NCBI RefSeq assembly: GCF_004339525.1
Contig: NZ_SMGE01000001.1
Coordinates: 5,456,001-5,520,000 of the forward strand
DNA: 64,000 nt
Source: Flavobacterium sp. 90
GTDB taxonomy: Bacteria; Bacteroidota; Bacteroidia; Flavobacteriales; Flavobacteriaceae
Reading direction: 5' to 3'
Shown: positions 16,468-25,384 of the stretch, piece after piece
How positions within the stretch are numbered: the first letter of the stretch is position 1
How the letters are laid out: each line of letters opens with the position of its first letter
Notes under the pieces: model-generated
Seen by the model: only the letters and a program-made list of their open reading frames with translations
The model's database searches: none
What the model was told of the DNA's origin: nothing
Position numbers and translations under genes: made by a program

Positions 16468-16956
16468 TTAGTTTGATTTATTTTGATGAATTAATGTCAT
16501 CGTTTGCTTGTTTACAATTTCAGCAGCTTGAGTTAGATATCGGGGATTTATACATTCGCCATAACTGATATAAACGATATGATCGTCGTCATCGAGGTTT
16601 TGGTTTCTCTTTTCCGCTTCCAGATAACTGTCCATTCCCATCGTTAATATAACAGGAGTTTCTTCGTAATAAAGCCGTGTCGCAATACCTATTAAACGGG
16701 CTTCGCCCATTTGTTGTATTTCTTTATCCTCGTATCTCAAAAGCTCCATACAATACATAAGAGAACAGAGTTTTATCTCTTTCCATTTTGGATTTTTTTC
16801 TAAAAACTCAGAACCTTGATTTAAGTTTTCAAAACATTTTGTATAAAGTTGTGCCGAGATTGAATTGTCTATAGTTCCTTCATCTTCAACGATATTTTGA
16901 CTTTGAATTTGGACAGAAAAATAAAGTGATACAATTAGAATGAGTTTTTGAAACAT
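16468..16956 (-). CDS. Uncharacterised secreted protein
   Basis: 162 residues; family not recognised. Signal peptide about 1-19 (MFQKLILIVSLYFSVQIQS). The mature part is helical and rich in Glu and Asp, with several Cys (CFENL, KLCSLMYCMELL, GECINP). Its start overlaps the end of the next upstream gene by 22 bases, indicating co-expression. Confidence 0.6.
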   Translation of the reverse strand: MFQKLILIVSLYFSVQIQSQNIVEDEGTIDNSISAQLYTKCFENLNQGSEFLEKNPKWKEIKLCSLMYCMELLRYEDKEIQQMGEARLIGIATRLYYEETPVILTMGMDSYLEAEKRNQNLDDDDHIVYISYGECINPRYLTQAAEIVNKQTMTLIHQNKSN

Positions 16957-17426
16957 AATCGTTTTATTTTGGAATATAATTCCCTAAAGATATTAGTTTT
17001 TTCTAATTTAAATTTTTCACCTTCCTTATAGCCAATAGGGAATTTTGGACTTTTAATGCCAAATGGTCCCGCGTGATCCTCATTATAATATAATTCTTCA
17101 TCGTCATCACTATATCTTCCGGCACATAGAAGATTAAAAGTTGTAGTTTTTCTACTTGATTTCAGAACATTTATATCAATCCAAATCGGAACTTTATTCT
17201 TCCGATAAAGCAAATCAATTACTTCAATATCGGTTAAATTTAATTTTATAATTCCTTCGTCTTCGGGGTAAATATCAAACTTAACATTATCATCATGTTT
17301 TGGGACAGTAAAGATAACATTGTATCTAAAATTAGGTTTCAGTTTATCTGAAACGTAACGTTCAGCAAAATCAAGCGCTATAAAACTGGCATTTTTTAAA
17401 CGGAATGAGAACTCTTGTTTTATCAT
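16935..17426 (-). CDS. Uncharacterised cytoplasmic protein, immunity-like
   Basis: 163 residues, no signal peptide or membrane helix. Mixed alpha/beta composition with a strongly acidic centre (about 110-125, SDDDEELYYNEDHAGPFG), then KSPKFPIGYKEGEKFKL. Small acidic single-domain cytosolic proteins next to an Imm26-like gene often turn out to be immunity proteins; that is inference from context. Overlaps the following gene by 22 bases. Confidence 0.55.
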   Translation of the reverse strand: MIKQEFSFRLKNASFIALDFAERYVSDKLKPNFRYNVIFTVPKHDDNVKFDIYPEDEGIIKLNLTDIEVIDLLYRKNKVPIWIDINVLKSSRKTTTFNLLCAGRYSDDDEELYYNEDHAGPFGIKSPKFPIGYKEGEKFKLEKTNIFRELYSKIKRLCFKNSF

Positions 17427-17479
17427 TTCTTATTCTAATAATTAGAAATTCTATAATTGAAGATTGTCTAAAATATTTT

Positions 17480-18277
17480 TTATTGAACTCTTGATAAGTC
17501 TAATATTTTTGAATTTACAGTTTCAACTAAAATTGATTCAATTTGTTCTTGTATCTCGGGAAATTTACTTGTCTTCTTTAAAGAAACAATTATTGGTTTT
17601 ATTTCATTATTAAAAATTTCAACCGTCAAATTATCAGATTTTGATTCCCCAAATCTTAAATATTGAAAAACATTACTCAGTCTATTTTCATTATTAGATT
17701 CTAGAGCTTCTTTAATTGCAGAAATTCTGTTCCATTTTTTACCATTTTCTTTCCACCACTTTTTAGCGTTTAATGAAATGTTTTTTCTGTATTGCGCAGT
17801 TCTCTCTTCGATGGTTTTATTTTTCCAATCTAATTCATAACTGCCTTTTTTGATATAATCATTATAGTTTTCTTCTGAAAGCTTCATTAATGTTTCATCA
17901 GTTACATCAATGTTTTTATAACCAAAATCTTGAAACGTTAGATCTTCAAGCAACCAACCTGATCGTATGGAAATCCAGTCTATATTATACGGTAAATACT
18001 CTCCGCGACCATAAAATGTTGTAGTTCCTGGGTAAATTAGGTCAGCAGTGCCGGTTAATTTTGAAAAAGTAGTATCTTTTAACAGTTTAATTAATTCAGG
18101 AATAATATCCTTTTGGTAATTTTCTAGTTCTTTTTTAGCTGGAGATACATTTCCGTAAAATGAGTTTTTCTTAAATTCTGCAAATAAACTATCTATTTTA
18201 ACTGAATTGATTTTTTGAGCATTAACGCTTAGAAAGATTGAAGTAAAAACCAAAGTGAAATAAAATTTAATTTTCAT
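17480..18277 (-). CDS. Uncharacterised secreted protein
   Basis: 265 residues; not recognised. Signal peptide 1-20 (MKIKFYFTLVFTSIFLSVNA). An ordered body with ELIKLLKDTTFSKLTG, then a Gly/Tyr-rich segment (YPGTTTFYGRGEYLPYNIDW). This is followed by a helical region with ISLNAKKWWKENGKKWNR, reminiscent of HEAT-like or DUF-type helical repeats. No catalytic motif. Part of the leftward array. Confidence 0.6.
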   Translation of the reverse strand: MKIKFYFTLVFTSIFLSVNAQKINSVKIDSLFAEFKKNSFYGNVSPAKKELENYQKDIIPELIKLLKDTTFSKLTGTADLIYPGTTTFYGRGEYLPYNIDWISIRSGWLLEDLTFQDFGYKNIDVTDETLMKLSEENYNDYIKKGSYELDWKNKTIEERTAQYRKNISLNAKKWWKENGKKWNRISAIKEALESNNENRLSNVFQYLRFGESKSDNLTVEIFNNEIKPIIVSLKKTSKFPEIQEQIESILVETVNSKILDLSRVQ

Positions 18278-18386
18278 AATTTTTTAAGGTTAATCATTAA
18301 AAAAAATAAGTTTCTCATTTTGCTAATTTCTCTTGAATAATTATTAAATAAAAATATTTTGTCATTACTATAGTTTTAATTATTTT

Positions 18387-18719
18387 TTAGTTTGTAGTTC
18401 TTTTTGCCATCAATAAAAATATTACGAAAACAATATTCAATATCGGAATAAAGTTGAAAAGGAAAAAAGTAGGTTTTGCATTCAAATCTCGTAATCTTCT
18501 CGATGTTACAGCTTGCATTGGAACAAATGTTATTAAAAGAATGAGGCAACTATAAAAAATATTTAGAATCCTTTCGTTGTCTAAACTTACATTACTGTAT
18601 AAATACAGAGCAAAGTACCCCATTAAAACATTAATTAAACAATAAATTCCATATTCGATTCTTCCCGATTTACTGGAAAAAGAAGAATAGAAAAATATTA
18701 AATTTTTTAAATTAATCAT
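18387..18719 (-). CDS. DUF805 membrane protein
   Basis: 110 residues from MINLKNLIFFYSSFSSKSGR. The frame opens earlier (18749), but that would overlap the preceding gene and add a non-family leader. The family pattern is a short helix, SGRIEYGIYCLINVLMGY and then TSRRLRDLNAKP (DUF805 RRLxD motif) before the last membrane helix. Three to four membrane helices. Function of the family is unknown. It starts 10 bp after the SH3 gene ends. Confidence 0.75.
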   Translation of the reverse strand: MINLKNLIFFYSSFSSKSGRIEYGIYCLINVLMGYFALYLYSNVSLDNERILNIFYSCLILLITFVPMQAVTSRRLRDLNAKPTFFLFNFIPILNIVFVIFLLMAKRTTN

Positions 18720-18729
18720 TAGTAAATTT

Positions 18730-19416
18730 TTAAAATGCCGACATTTCAATTCTAGTTTTATATTTCTTTTTTTCTATAACCCAGATAACCTCATAACCTC
18801 CCGCACCATCACTATTTGAAGATTGGATGTATAAGATATCATTTATTTTATCGTAATTTATTTTAGAGTCGGATAAACTTGGTTCGTATAGATTTCTTAA
18901 AGCCTCATTTGGTATTTTGACTTTTATATTATTTATTTGAACTTCTATACTTTTATATTGTCTTTTAGGGATTTCTCCATCTGTTCCTAAAAAATCTAAA
19001 TCATCAATTTTTTTAAGGATATCTGAATCCTCTTTTAGAAATTGTAATTTATGCTTCTCTTTAATAAAAGGACTTTCAGATATTTTTACTTTTACATTTG
19101 CATTATCAAATAAAACTTCTTTGACTTGATTTAATTTTAAAGGGATATTTATAAAATCGCTTATGAATTTAATTTTGCCTTTATAAATATATCCGTTTAA
19201 TTCTTTTCCGTTTTTTTTATAATCAATATTAGCCCAATTTCCTTTAGGTTCGAAATAGTAAATTATAAATCCATTTTTGAGTTTATCAATAATATTATTG
19301 CCTATTTCTCCTGAACTTCGGACATTAACATAACCATCAGAATGCTTAACAATTGCAAATTGCGAATAGGAAAAGCTTAGGTTTAGTAAAAACAGAATAC
19401 ATAAAACGTTTTTCAT
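18730..19416 (-). CDS. Secreted SH3-domain protein
   Basis: 228 residues. Signal peptide 1-18 (MKNVLCILFLLNLSFSYS). A bacterial SH3 (SH3b) domain covers about 20-80, with DGYVNVRSSGEIGNNIIDKL and the closing WANIDYKKNGKELNGYIYKG. The C-terminal half is not recognised and ends in a beta-rich part with YEVIWVIEKKKYKTRIEM. Extracytoplasmic SH3b domains bind cell-wall or protein ligands. Just upstream lies the decayed symporter fragment (19428). Confidence 0.72.
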   Translation of the reverse strand: MKNVLCILFLLNLSFSYSQFAIVKHSDGYVNVRSSGEIGNNIIDKLKNGFIIYYFEPKGNWANIDYKKNGKELNGYIYKGKIKFISDFINIPLKLNQVKEVLFDNANVKVKISESPFIKEKHKLQFLKEDSDILKKIDDLDFLGTDGEIPKRQYKSIEVQINNIKVKIPNEALRNLYEPSLSDSKINYDKINDILYIQSSNSDGAGGYEVIWVIEKKKYKTRIEMSAF

Positions 19417-19427
19417 AAAGGCTTTAG

Positions 19428-19528
19428 TTTAGTCCAAAATAACTTCCTTACAATCCGGCTGATTAAAAAAAAGAAAATTAATAAATAAGAATAATAGTCA
19501 AAATTGCCACCAATAAAATTCAGCCTTT
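19428..19528 (-). pseudogene. Decayed copy of the symporter 3' end
   Basis: This stretch matches the last about 105 bases of the symporter gene (20802-20908) with indels. Shared runs in order include CAATAAAATTCAGCC, CAATCCGG/GAATCCGG and AACTTCCT, ending at the equivalent stop position. The reading frame is broken. The Imm26-like gene sits exactly between this fragment and the intact end, so the two form direct repeats about 1.37 kb apart. Confidence 0.8.
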
Positions 19529-19530
19529 AC

Positions 19531-20748
19531 TTAAATTCTACTTAAAAAATTAATTGTCGATTCAGTTCCCGTTAATTTGCAATTTTCTTCATAACTCAAG
19601 CTTGGTTCAATTCCAAATTCTCTCATTATTTCGTTTTTTAAATTTTCATTTTTGGGATTTCTTAAATCAAACTCTGTTTTAAAGTATGGATCTTTATTAA
19701 AATCAAAAACATTGTTATTTCTGATAGTTTCAACAATATTAATTTTGTCATAATTGGTACTAAATCCACATGAATAATATCCATATGGATTTCGCATATG
19801 TCGAGAATAGGTGTCTTCAGGAAGAAATGGATTTTCTCCGTTTATATATTTATTAAATTTTGAGACAGGTATTTCTTTATGAATAAACCCCCATTGAAAA
19901 AAAACATTAGTACTACCAGATTTAATAACTTTTCCATAAGAAATAGGATACTCAAATTCATTTTCTTCTAATTTTTTATGACCAATGATTTCATATTCGC
20001 CATAATAAAGATGATTGTCCATCATATAGTCTGAAGGTAAAGCGTCAAGATTTTCAAGTAAGTCTGTGTTAATATATTTGTTTTCTGAAATAAATGGATA
20101 CATCTTTATTAAGACCGGAGTTCCCATCAGATAACTTAAGCCATGATCCTTTTCTAGTACATTAGCTTTTCTAAATTTATTAATTTCAAGTAATACTCTT
20201 CCAAAGCCGTAGTTTTTTCTGTCAATTTTAAAGGCAAAGAAATCACCTGATTTAAATTTTATATTTTTCTTTTTTGCACTTTTAAAATTATTTATTGCTT
20301 GAAGATGATTCTCATCTGAATCTTTTATAAAATTGTCGATCCAAAACTTAAGTTTTTTTTCAGTTTTTTGATTGTTGTTTTCCCAACGACTATTAAAAAA
20401 AGAGGTTTTTGTAGTATGATTTCCAATAATAAGATCACCATGTCGATCTAGATACAAATAGACACCAATTGGTGTTTTTGTTTCCAAAACAGCAGCAGTT
20501 AGTTTTTTTTCTTTCCCTTTAGCGGTTTTCGGACGTATAAATTCTCGATTTATTGTTTCTTCATTATATTGACGTTCTGTATATCGATTTTCTGTCGATG
20601 TTATATGTTTTTTGATAGTATTTTTTTCAAAATATAAAATGCTAGGTTCACGATAAGTATCACCGTTTAGGACAATCTTTTCCCAATTTGGCTCTACTTT
20701 TTCAAGTCCAAAATATTCGCGTTCCGTATTTGTTAATTCAAAATTCAT
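19531..20748 (-). CDS. Large protein with Imm26-like immunity domain
   Basis: 405 residues, no signal peptide. The middle (about 165-290) carries the Imm26 pattern: FKSGDFFAFKIDRKNYGFGR followed by VLLEINKFR, then a beta-rich body with YPISYGKVIKSG. The N-terminal about 150 residues and the C-terminal part (from about 300, with YSRHMRNPYGYYSCGF) are not recognised. Imm26 proteins are proposed to neutralise polymorphic or contact-dependent toxins. No toxin gene is in the window, so it could be an orphan immunity gene. The gene is bracketed by direct repeats of the symporter 3' end. Confidence 0.7.
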   Translation of the reverse strand: MNFELTNTEREYFGLEKVEPNWEKIVLNGDTYREPSILYFEKNTIKKHITSTENRYTERQYNEETINREFIRPKTAKGKEKKLTAAVLETKTPIGVYLYLDRHGDLIIGNHTTKTSFFNSRWENNNQKTEKKLKFWIDNFIKDSDENHLQAINNFKSAKKKNIKFKSGDFFAFKIDRKNYGFGRVLLEINKFRKANVLEKDHGLSYLMGTPVLIKMYPFISENKYINTDLLENLDALPSDYMMDNHLYYGEYEIIGHKKLEENEFEYPISYGKVIKSGSTNVFFQWGFIHKEIPVSKFNKYINGENPFLPEDTYSRHMRNPYGYYSCGFSTNYDKINIVETIRNNNVFDFNKDPYFKTEFDLRNPKNENLKNEIMREFGIEPSLSYEENCKLTGTESTINFLSRI

Positions 20749-20803
20749 ATATTCTTTTTTTAACTATTTTATATATTAGTAAAGAAACTAAATATATTCA
20801 AAT

Positions 20804-22528
20804 TTACTCCAAAACAACTTCCTCAGAATCCGGTTCGTTTTTAAAAAACGCAAATTGCATTAGTAAAGCAAGAACAATAGTTAACATTGCGCCAATAAAA
20901 TTCAGCCATAAATAACCTAGTTTTTCTTCTTTGTAAATCATGAAATAATAGATTACAAAAATGGTTGTCTGACTTATAATTGCGCTACAAAACATGGCTT
21001 TTGCTTTTACGCGACGCAGGTAAAATCCAACAAGGAAGATTCCTAAAACGGTTCCGTAGAAAATTGATCCAATAATATTTACTAACTGAATTAAATTTTC
21101 GAATAAAGTTCCAACGCAAGCAAAAAGTATCGCTACAACTCCCCAGAATAGAGTGAAGAATTTAGTCGCATTTAGATAATGTTTCTCTGATTTTTCGGTT
21201 TTTAAATTTCGTTTATAAATGTCAATTGCCGTTGTAGAAGCAAGAGCATTTAATCCCGAAGCCGTTGACGACATTGCTGCAGAAAGAATTACTGCCAATA
21301 ATAAACCTATAAGTCCTTTTGGCAAATAATGCAGAATGAAGTGAAAGAATACATAATCTTTATCATTTGTTTCGCTCGTACTATCTGCTTTTAGAATAAT
21401 TTCTTTGGCACGATCGCGCAAATCTTTTTCTTTATTGGATAAAGTAACCAATTCCTTTCGCAAAATCGGATTGTCAAAATCCTGATTCAGCTGATCGATA
21501 TACAATAAGTTAATTACTTTTTTATCTTCTGAAAGTGTGCTTAATTTCTTTTCTAAAGCGTGATATTCTTCTTTATAAGCCGATTTTTCAATGACAATTT
21601 TATTATTCGGATTGAAATTTAAAGGAACTGGATTGAATTGAAAAAACACAAAAACCATAACTCCGGTTAACAGAATAAAGAATTGCATTGGCACTTTTAA
21701 AAGTCCGTTCATGATTAATCCCATTTGGCTTTCACGAACTGATTTTCCGGATAAATAACGACCAACTTGCGATTGATCTGTTCCAAAATAGGCGAGGGCA
21801 AGGAAAAAACCTCCCGTGATTCCACTCCAGAAAGTGTATTTTTCTTCGGGATTAAAAGAGAAATCTACGATGTTCATTTTATCATTTGCGCCCGCAATAT
21901 GCAATGCGCTGGTAAAAGTCATATCGTTTGGTAAGTAGTGCAAAATCAGAAAAAACGTGATAAACATTCCTGACATAATCACAAACATTTGTTGCTTTTG
22001 CGTTACGTTTACGGCTTTTGTTCCTCCAGAAAAGGTGTATATAATTACTAGAACACCAATCATAACGTTCATTAAGGTTAAATTCCAGCCTAAAAGAGCT
22101 GATAAAATAATAGCTGGTGCATAAATGGTTAAACCTGTTCCTAAACCTCTTTGCACCAAAAATAATATCGCTGCGAGTGAACGTGTTTTCAAATCGAATC
22201 GTTTTTCCAGAAATTCGTATGCTGTAAAAACTTTATTTTTATGATATAATGGTATAAATGTCAGGCAAATAACAATCATAGCAATTGGCAATCCAAAATA
22301 GAATTGCACAAAACCCATACCGTCGTGATACGCTTGTCCAGGAGTAGAAAGAAATGTAATTGCGCTGGCTTGTGTCGCCATTACCGAAAGTCCTACGGTG
22401 TACCAAGGCGTTTCGTTGTTGCCAAGGATAAAATCTTCGACATTTTTACTTCCTTTGGTTTTCCAGGAACCGTACCCAACAATAAATAAAAGTGTAACAA
22501 TAAGTACGATCCAATCAAATAGTTGCAT
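20804..22528 (-). CDS. Sodium:solute symporter (SSS family)
   Basis: 574 residues with about 13-14 membrane helices. SSS features visible: FILGNNETPWYTVGLSVMATQ, then QASAITFLSTPGQAY (Na+ site region), YTFSGGTKAVNVT, YFGTDQSQVGRYLSGKS, and AAMSSTASGLNALAS. A long hydrophilic segment (about 305-390), heptad-rich and between helices, is unusual for a plain transporter. In operon with a 35-residue membrane peptide (3 bp upstream) and a PIG-L deacetylase, which suggests uptake of an N-acetylated or glycosylated compound; substrate unknown. Confidence 0.92.
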   Translation of the reverse strand: MQLFDWIVLIVTLLFIVGYGSWKTKGSKNVEDFILGNNETPWYTVGLSVMATQASAITFLSTPGQAYHDGMGFVQFYFGLPIAMIVICLTFIPLYHKNKVFTAYEFLEKRFDLKTRSLAAILFLVQRGLGTGLTIYAPAIILSALLGWNLTLMNVMIGVLVIIYTFSGGTKAVNVTQKQQMFVIMSGMFITFFLILHYLPNDMTFTSALHIAGANDKMNIVDFSFNPEEKYTFWSGITGGFFLALAYFGTDQSQVGRYLSGKSVRESQMGLIMNGLLKVPMQFFILLTGVMVFVFFQFNPVPLNFNPNNKIVIEKSAYKEEYHALEKKLSTLSEDKKVINLLYIDQLNQDFDNPILRKELVTLSNKEKDLRDRAKEIILKADSTSETNDKDYVFFHFILHYLPKGLIGLLLAVILSAAMSSTASGLNALASTTAIDIYKRNLKTEKSEKHYLNATKFFTLFWGVVAILFACVGTLFENLIQLVNIIGSIFYGTVLGIFLVGFYLRRVKAKAMFCSAIISQTTIFVIYYFMIYKEEKLGYLWLNFIGAMLTIVLALLMQFAFFKNEPDSEEVVLE

Positions 22529-22531
22529 ATG

Positions 22532-22639
22532 TTATGAGTATAATTGCATGATTAAGAAAAAAATCAAAATGTAAATCGCATTGGCTACCAAAACATAAGT
22601 GTAGCTTTTTTTCCATTTTTTTACTTTTTTAGCTTCCAT
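22532..22639 (-). CDS. Small single-helix membrane protein (35 aa)
   Basis: MEAKKVKKWKKSYTYVLVAN then AIYILIFFLIMQLYS: a very basic N-terminus and one hydrophobic helix (about 14-33), so probably N-in. It starts 10 bp after the PIG-L stop and ends 3 bp before the symporter start, so it is embedded in the operon. Possibly a small accessory subunit of the transporter; family not known to me. Too short to appear in routine annotation. Confidence 0.72.
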   Translation of the reverse strand: MEAKKVKKWKKSYTYVLVANAIYILIFFLIMQLYS

Positions 22640-22649
22640 TGTGAATGTT

Positions 22650-25181
22650 TTATTTCTTTAATTCTGGTTTTGGAGCTTCTATGGGCTGCTTTAAGGAAAT
22701 CATGTTAGACAATAGTCTATAGGCACCTGCAACTCCTTCCGGTAATTCTCTAAAAAAGCTTAAACCGGTGTAAATATAGTATCCTTTTCCATATGGAGCG
22801 ACCAATAATGCCCCATCTTTTGCAGATTCTCCTTTGTCGTGCGACGATAGAATAGGAGTGAAGGCAGCATCGTATTGATCTGGATAATACAAACCTTGTT
22901 CTTGTTTCCAGCCTTCAAAATCTTTAGAACTGATTTTATTTGGCACATTTAGAATTGGATGATTTGGTGCCAGAAAAGTAACTTTTGCATTTTCTTCGGT
23001 TACACGATCATTAGAGATTTTTAATGAATATGGTGCAATTTGTTCGGTTACGGTTTTACCGGGAGTATTGTATTGCACGATCATATTTTTGCCGCTTTTT
23101 ACAAAATTAAAAAGTATATTTTGTTTGTTTGCCAAAGCGTTTACGGTATTATAAGCACGAACTCCAGTGATTACGACGTTGAAAGAATCTAATTTCTCAG
23201 GCGTAATTTCTTCTGGTTTTATAATGAATACTTTATAGCCCATTTGCGCTAAACTTTCCGGAACTTCGTCACCAGCGCCCATTATATAAGCAATTGCATC
23301 TCCGTTTGTTTTTAGATCAATTCTAATACATTTTGATTCAGCAGGTTTCAAAACCATTTGTTTCGTAATATGCGGATAATCGATAATAGTTTGATCTTTA
23401 TCAAAACGTTTATTATCTACAATTGCGACACTTTTTGCAACCACTTCTTCAGGATTTACAGGCGGTGTAACTTCAAAATAAAAGATTTGCTCGTTTCCTT
23501 TTTTCTCTAGCGTAAACGGAATTTCTTTTGGTGAAACGTCCCAGCTTTTTGGTAATTCTAATTGTAAGTTTCCTTTGATTCCGTCTTTTCCGGCGCGAAC
23601 TTTTACAGGAATCATTTTACTTTTTGTAGTTCCAAATATTAGCACTTTCTCCAGAACTGAAGTTGTAACTTCTGGAACTATATCCAAGAAATTATACATT
23701 TCTCCTTTTACTCCATCATTGTATTTGTAAACAACTGTGCGCTCAAACGGAATTTCAATTCCGCTGATTTTTACATTAAAAACAACTTTTACTTGTCTTA
23801 TAATATCGGGTATTCCAATATTTTCCTGATTTGAAACAGTGTACATTCCAACCGTTGCTTTTTCTTTTAACCAATAAGGCTGTGTATATTCGGTATTCTC
23901 AGGAATTTGAATATTCAGTGTTAATCTTTGATCGTTATTGTTTTTTAATGCAATATTTTGAGCTGTATTTTTATTCTCAGGTAATGAAGTTACATTAATC
24001 AATTGCATTTCTACAGGCGATCTGTTAATTGCTTCAAGACTAACTTTAATTGTACTTCCCGGAGTTGCTTCTTGTTCAGAGGCTGCAGCTTCAAGATATA
24101 ATCCTGAACATGATGCAATTATATTTTTTACGGCAGCAGCTTTTAAAGGTTTCCAATGATCATCGTCTAAAACTTCAATCATTGAATACACTTTTACCAA
24201 ATCAGGAATACTTGCAGATGGATTGCTGAAATCGTATTTGGCAATAATTTTAGTGATTAAATCACCAACAGGTTTTCCGTTTTTAACGCGATTCCATGAA
24301 GTGTCGATTCCGTCAAATAAATTATCACGATCAATAGGACTGTCTCCTTTTATAAGTTCTAGATATTCGGTTTCCTGACCGCGAGCTCCGGTACTTCCAA
24401 AACCTTGTGATTGGTGACGGCTTCTACTTAAAGCAGCAATTTCCTGATTAGATTTTCCAATTCCGGTATAATAAACTCCGGTTTCTAATCTTGTAAATTT
24501 AGATTTATCGGCAGCATCAAATCTTTCCTGACTTCCGTAAAACCACCATGAAGGATTGAAAAAAGTACGCTTTACCTGCCAAGGCTTTACATATTTTAAT
24601 TGTTCCGGATATATTTTAGGATCGTTGGTAAGCTTAAAACTTTCAACACTTAACATTGCAGACGATGTGTGATGTCCGTGCGTTGTTCCCGGCGAGCGAT
24701 GATCAAAACGGTTTATAATTACGTCTGGCTGAAATTTTCGAATAGTCCAAACTACATCGGCAAGAACTTTGTCTTTGTCCCAAATTTCTAAGGTTTCATC
24801 CGGATTTTTTGAATAACCAAAATCGTTGGCACGTGAAAAAAACTGTTCTCCGCCATCAATTTTTCTGGCTTCGATCAATTCCTGAGTTCTTATAACGCCA
24901 AGTAATTCGCGTAATTGCGGACCAATTAAATTCTGACCTCCATCGCCACGTGTCAAAGACAAATATCCCGTTCTTGCATTCATTTCGTTTGCCATATAAG
25001 AGATTAAACGAGTATTCTCGTCATCAGGATGTGCAGCCAAATACAAAACCGAACCCAAAAAGTTTAACTTTTTGATTTGATTGTAAATTTCTACAGAATT
25101 TGGTTTTTGTGGTTGTTGTGCAAAAGAAAAGGAAATTCCTGTTAGAAAAATAAGAAGAATTTGAATTTGAATTTTTCGCAT
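22650..25181 (-). CDS. Large secreted PIG-L family deacetylase
   Basis: 843 residues. Signal peptide 1-21 (MRKIQIQILLIFLTGISFSF, then AQ). The PIG-L zinc deacetylase domain covers about 40-290: AAHPDDENTR supplies the HPDD motif, then RFDHRSPGTTHGHHTSSA carries zinc-binding histidines. A beta-sandwich middle (about 380-600) and a glutamine-amidotransferase-like C-terminal domain (about 640-840, ending GKGYYIYTGLSFFRELPEG) complete the exported multi-domain form common in Bacteroidota. It would remove N-acetyl groups from a sugar-type substrate outside the cytoplasm. First gene of the operon with the symporter. Confidence 0.9.
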   Translation of the reverse strand: MRKIQIQILLIFLTGISFSFAQQPQKPNSVEIYNQIKKLNFLGSVLYLAAHPDDENTRLISYMANEMNARTGYLSLTRGDGGQNLIGPQLRELLGVIRTQELIEARKIDGGEQFFSRANDFGYSKNPDETLEIWDKDKVLADVVWTIRKFQPDVIINRFDHRSPGTTHGHHTSSAMLSVESFKLTNDPKIYPEQLKYVKPWQVKRTFFNPSWWFYGSQERFDAADKSKFTRLETGVYYTGIGKSNQEIAALSRSRHQSQGFGSTGARGQETEYLELIKGDSPIDRDNLFDGIDTSWNRVKNGKPVGDLITKIIAKYDFSNPSASIPDLVKVYSMIEVLDDDHWKPLKAAAVKNIIASCSGLYLEAAASEQEATPGSTIKVSLEAINRSPVEMQLINVTSLPENKNTAQNIALKNNNDQRLTLNIQIPENTEYTQPYWLKEKATVGMYTVSNQENIGIPDIIRQVKVVFNVKISGIEIPFERTVVYKYNDGVKGEMYNFLDIVPEVTTSVLEKVLIFGTTKSKMIPVKVRAGKDGIKGNLQLELPKSWDVSPKEIPFTLEKKGNEQIFYFEVTPPVNPEEVVAKSVAIVDNKRFDKDQTIIDYPHITKQMVLKPAESKCIRIDLKTNGDAIAYIMGAGDEVPESLAQMGYKVFIIKPEEITPEKLDSFNVVITGVRAYNTVNALANKQNILFNFVKSGKNMIVQYNTPGKTVTEQIAPYSLKISNDRVTEENAKVTFLAPNHPILNVPNKISSKDFEGWKQEQGLYYPDQYDAAFTPILSSHDKGESAKDGALLVAPYGKGYYIYTGLSFFRELPEGVAGAYRLLSNMISLKQPIEAPKPELKK

Positions 25182-25209
25182 AGCGTCGTTAAATGTTTTG
25201 AAAGAGCTT

Positions 25210-25217
25210 CAAAAATA
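25210..25217 (-). promoter_or_regulatory. Candidate promoter element for the PIG-L operon
   Basis: TATTTTTG on the reverse strand, 29 bp upstream of the start codon. No clear TTG element at the usual distance. Confidence 0.35.
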
Positions 25218-25301
25218 GTGATTATATCTTTGAACAGTATTTAAATGAAATGTTAATGTTTGGTTATTGATTTCCTTTTTTAAGAAAATTGTTCCAAAAA
25301 A

Positions 25302-25333
25302 AAAGCTGCCAGATTATATCTGACAGCTTTTAA
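25302..25333 (-). terminator. Terminator of the LVIVD lipoprotein gene
   Basis: AAAGCTGCCAGATTATATC and TGACAGCTTT form a hairpin followed by a T run on the reverse strand, about 50 bp past the stop at 25385. Confidence 0.88.
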
Positions 25334-25384
25334 GAGAATTTGATCTAAATTTTAGATCAAGTGGTATTTCCCAGGATTACAGAA

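Noticed and set aside
14581..20748. Prophage or integrative element
   Set aside because: No integrase, transposase, tRNA site, phage structural or conjugation gene was found; only the direct repeat around the Imm26-like gene suggests movement.
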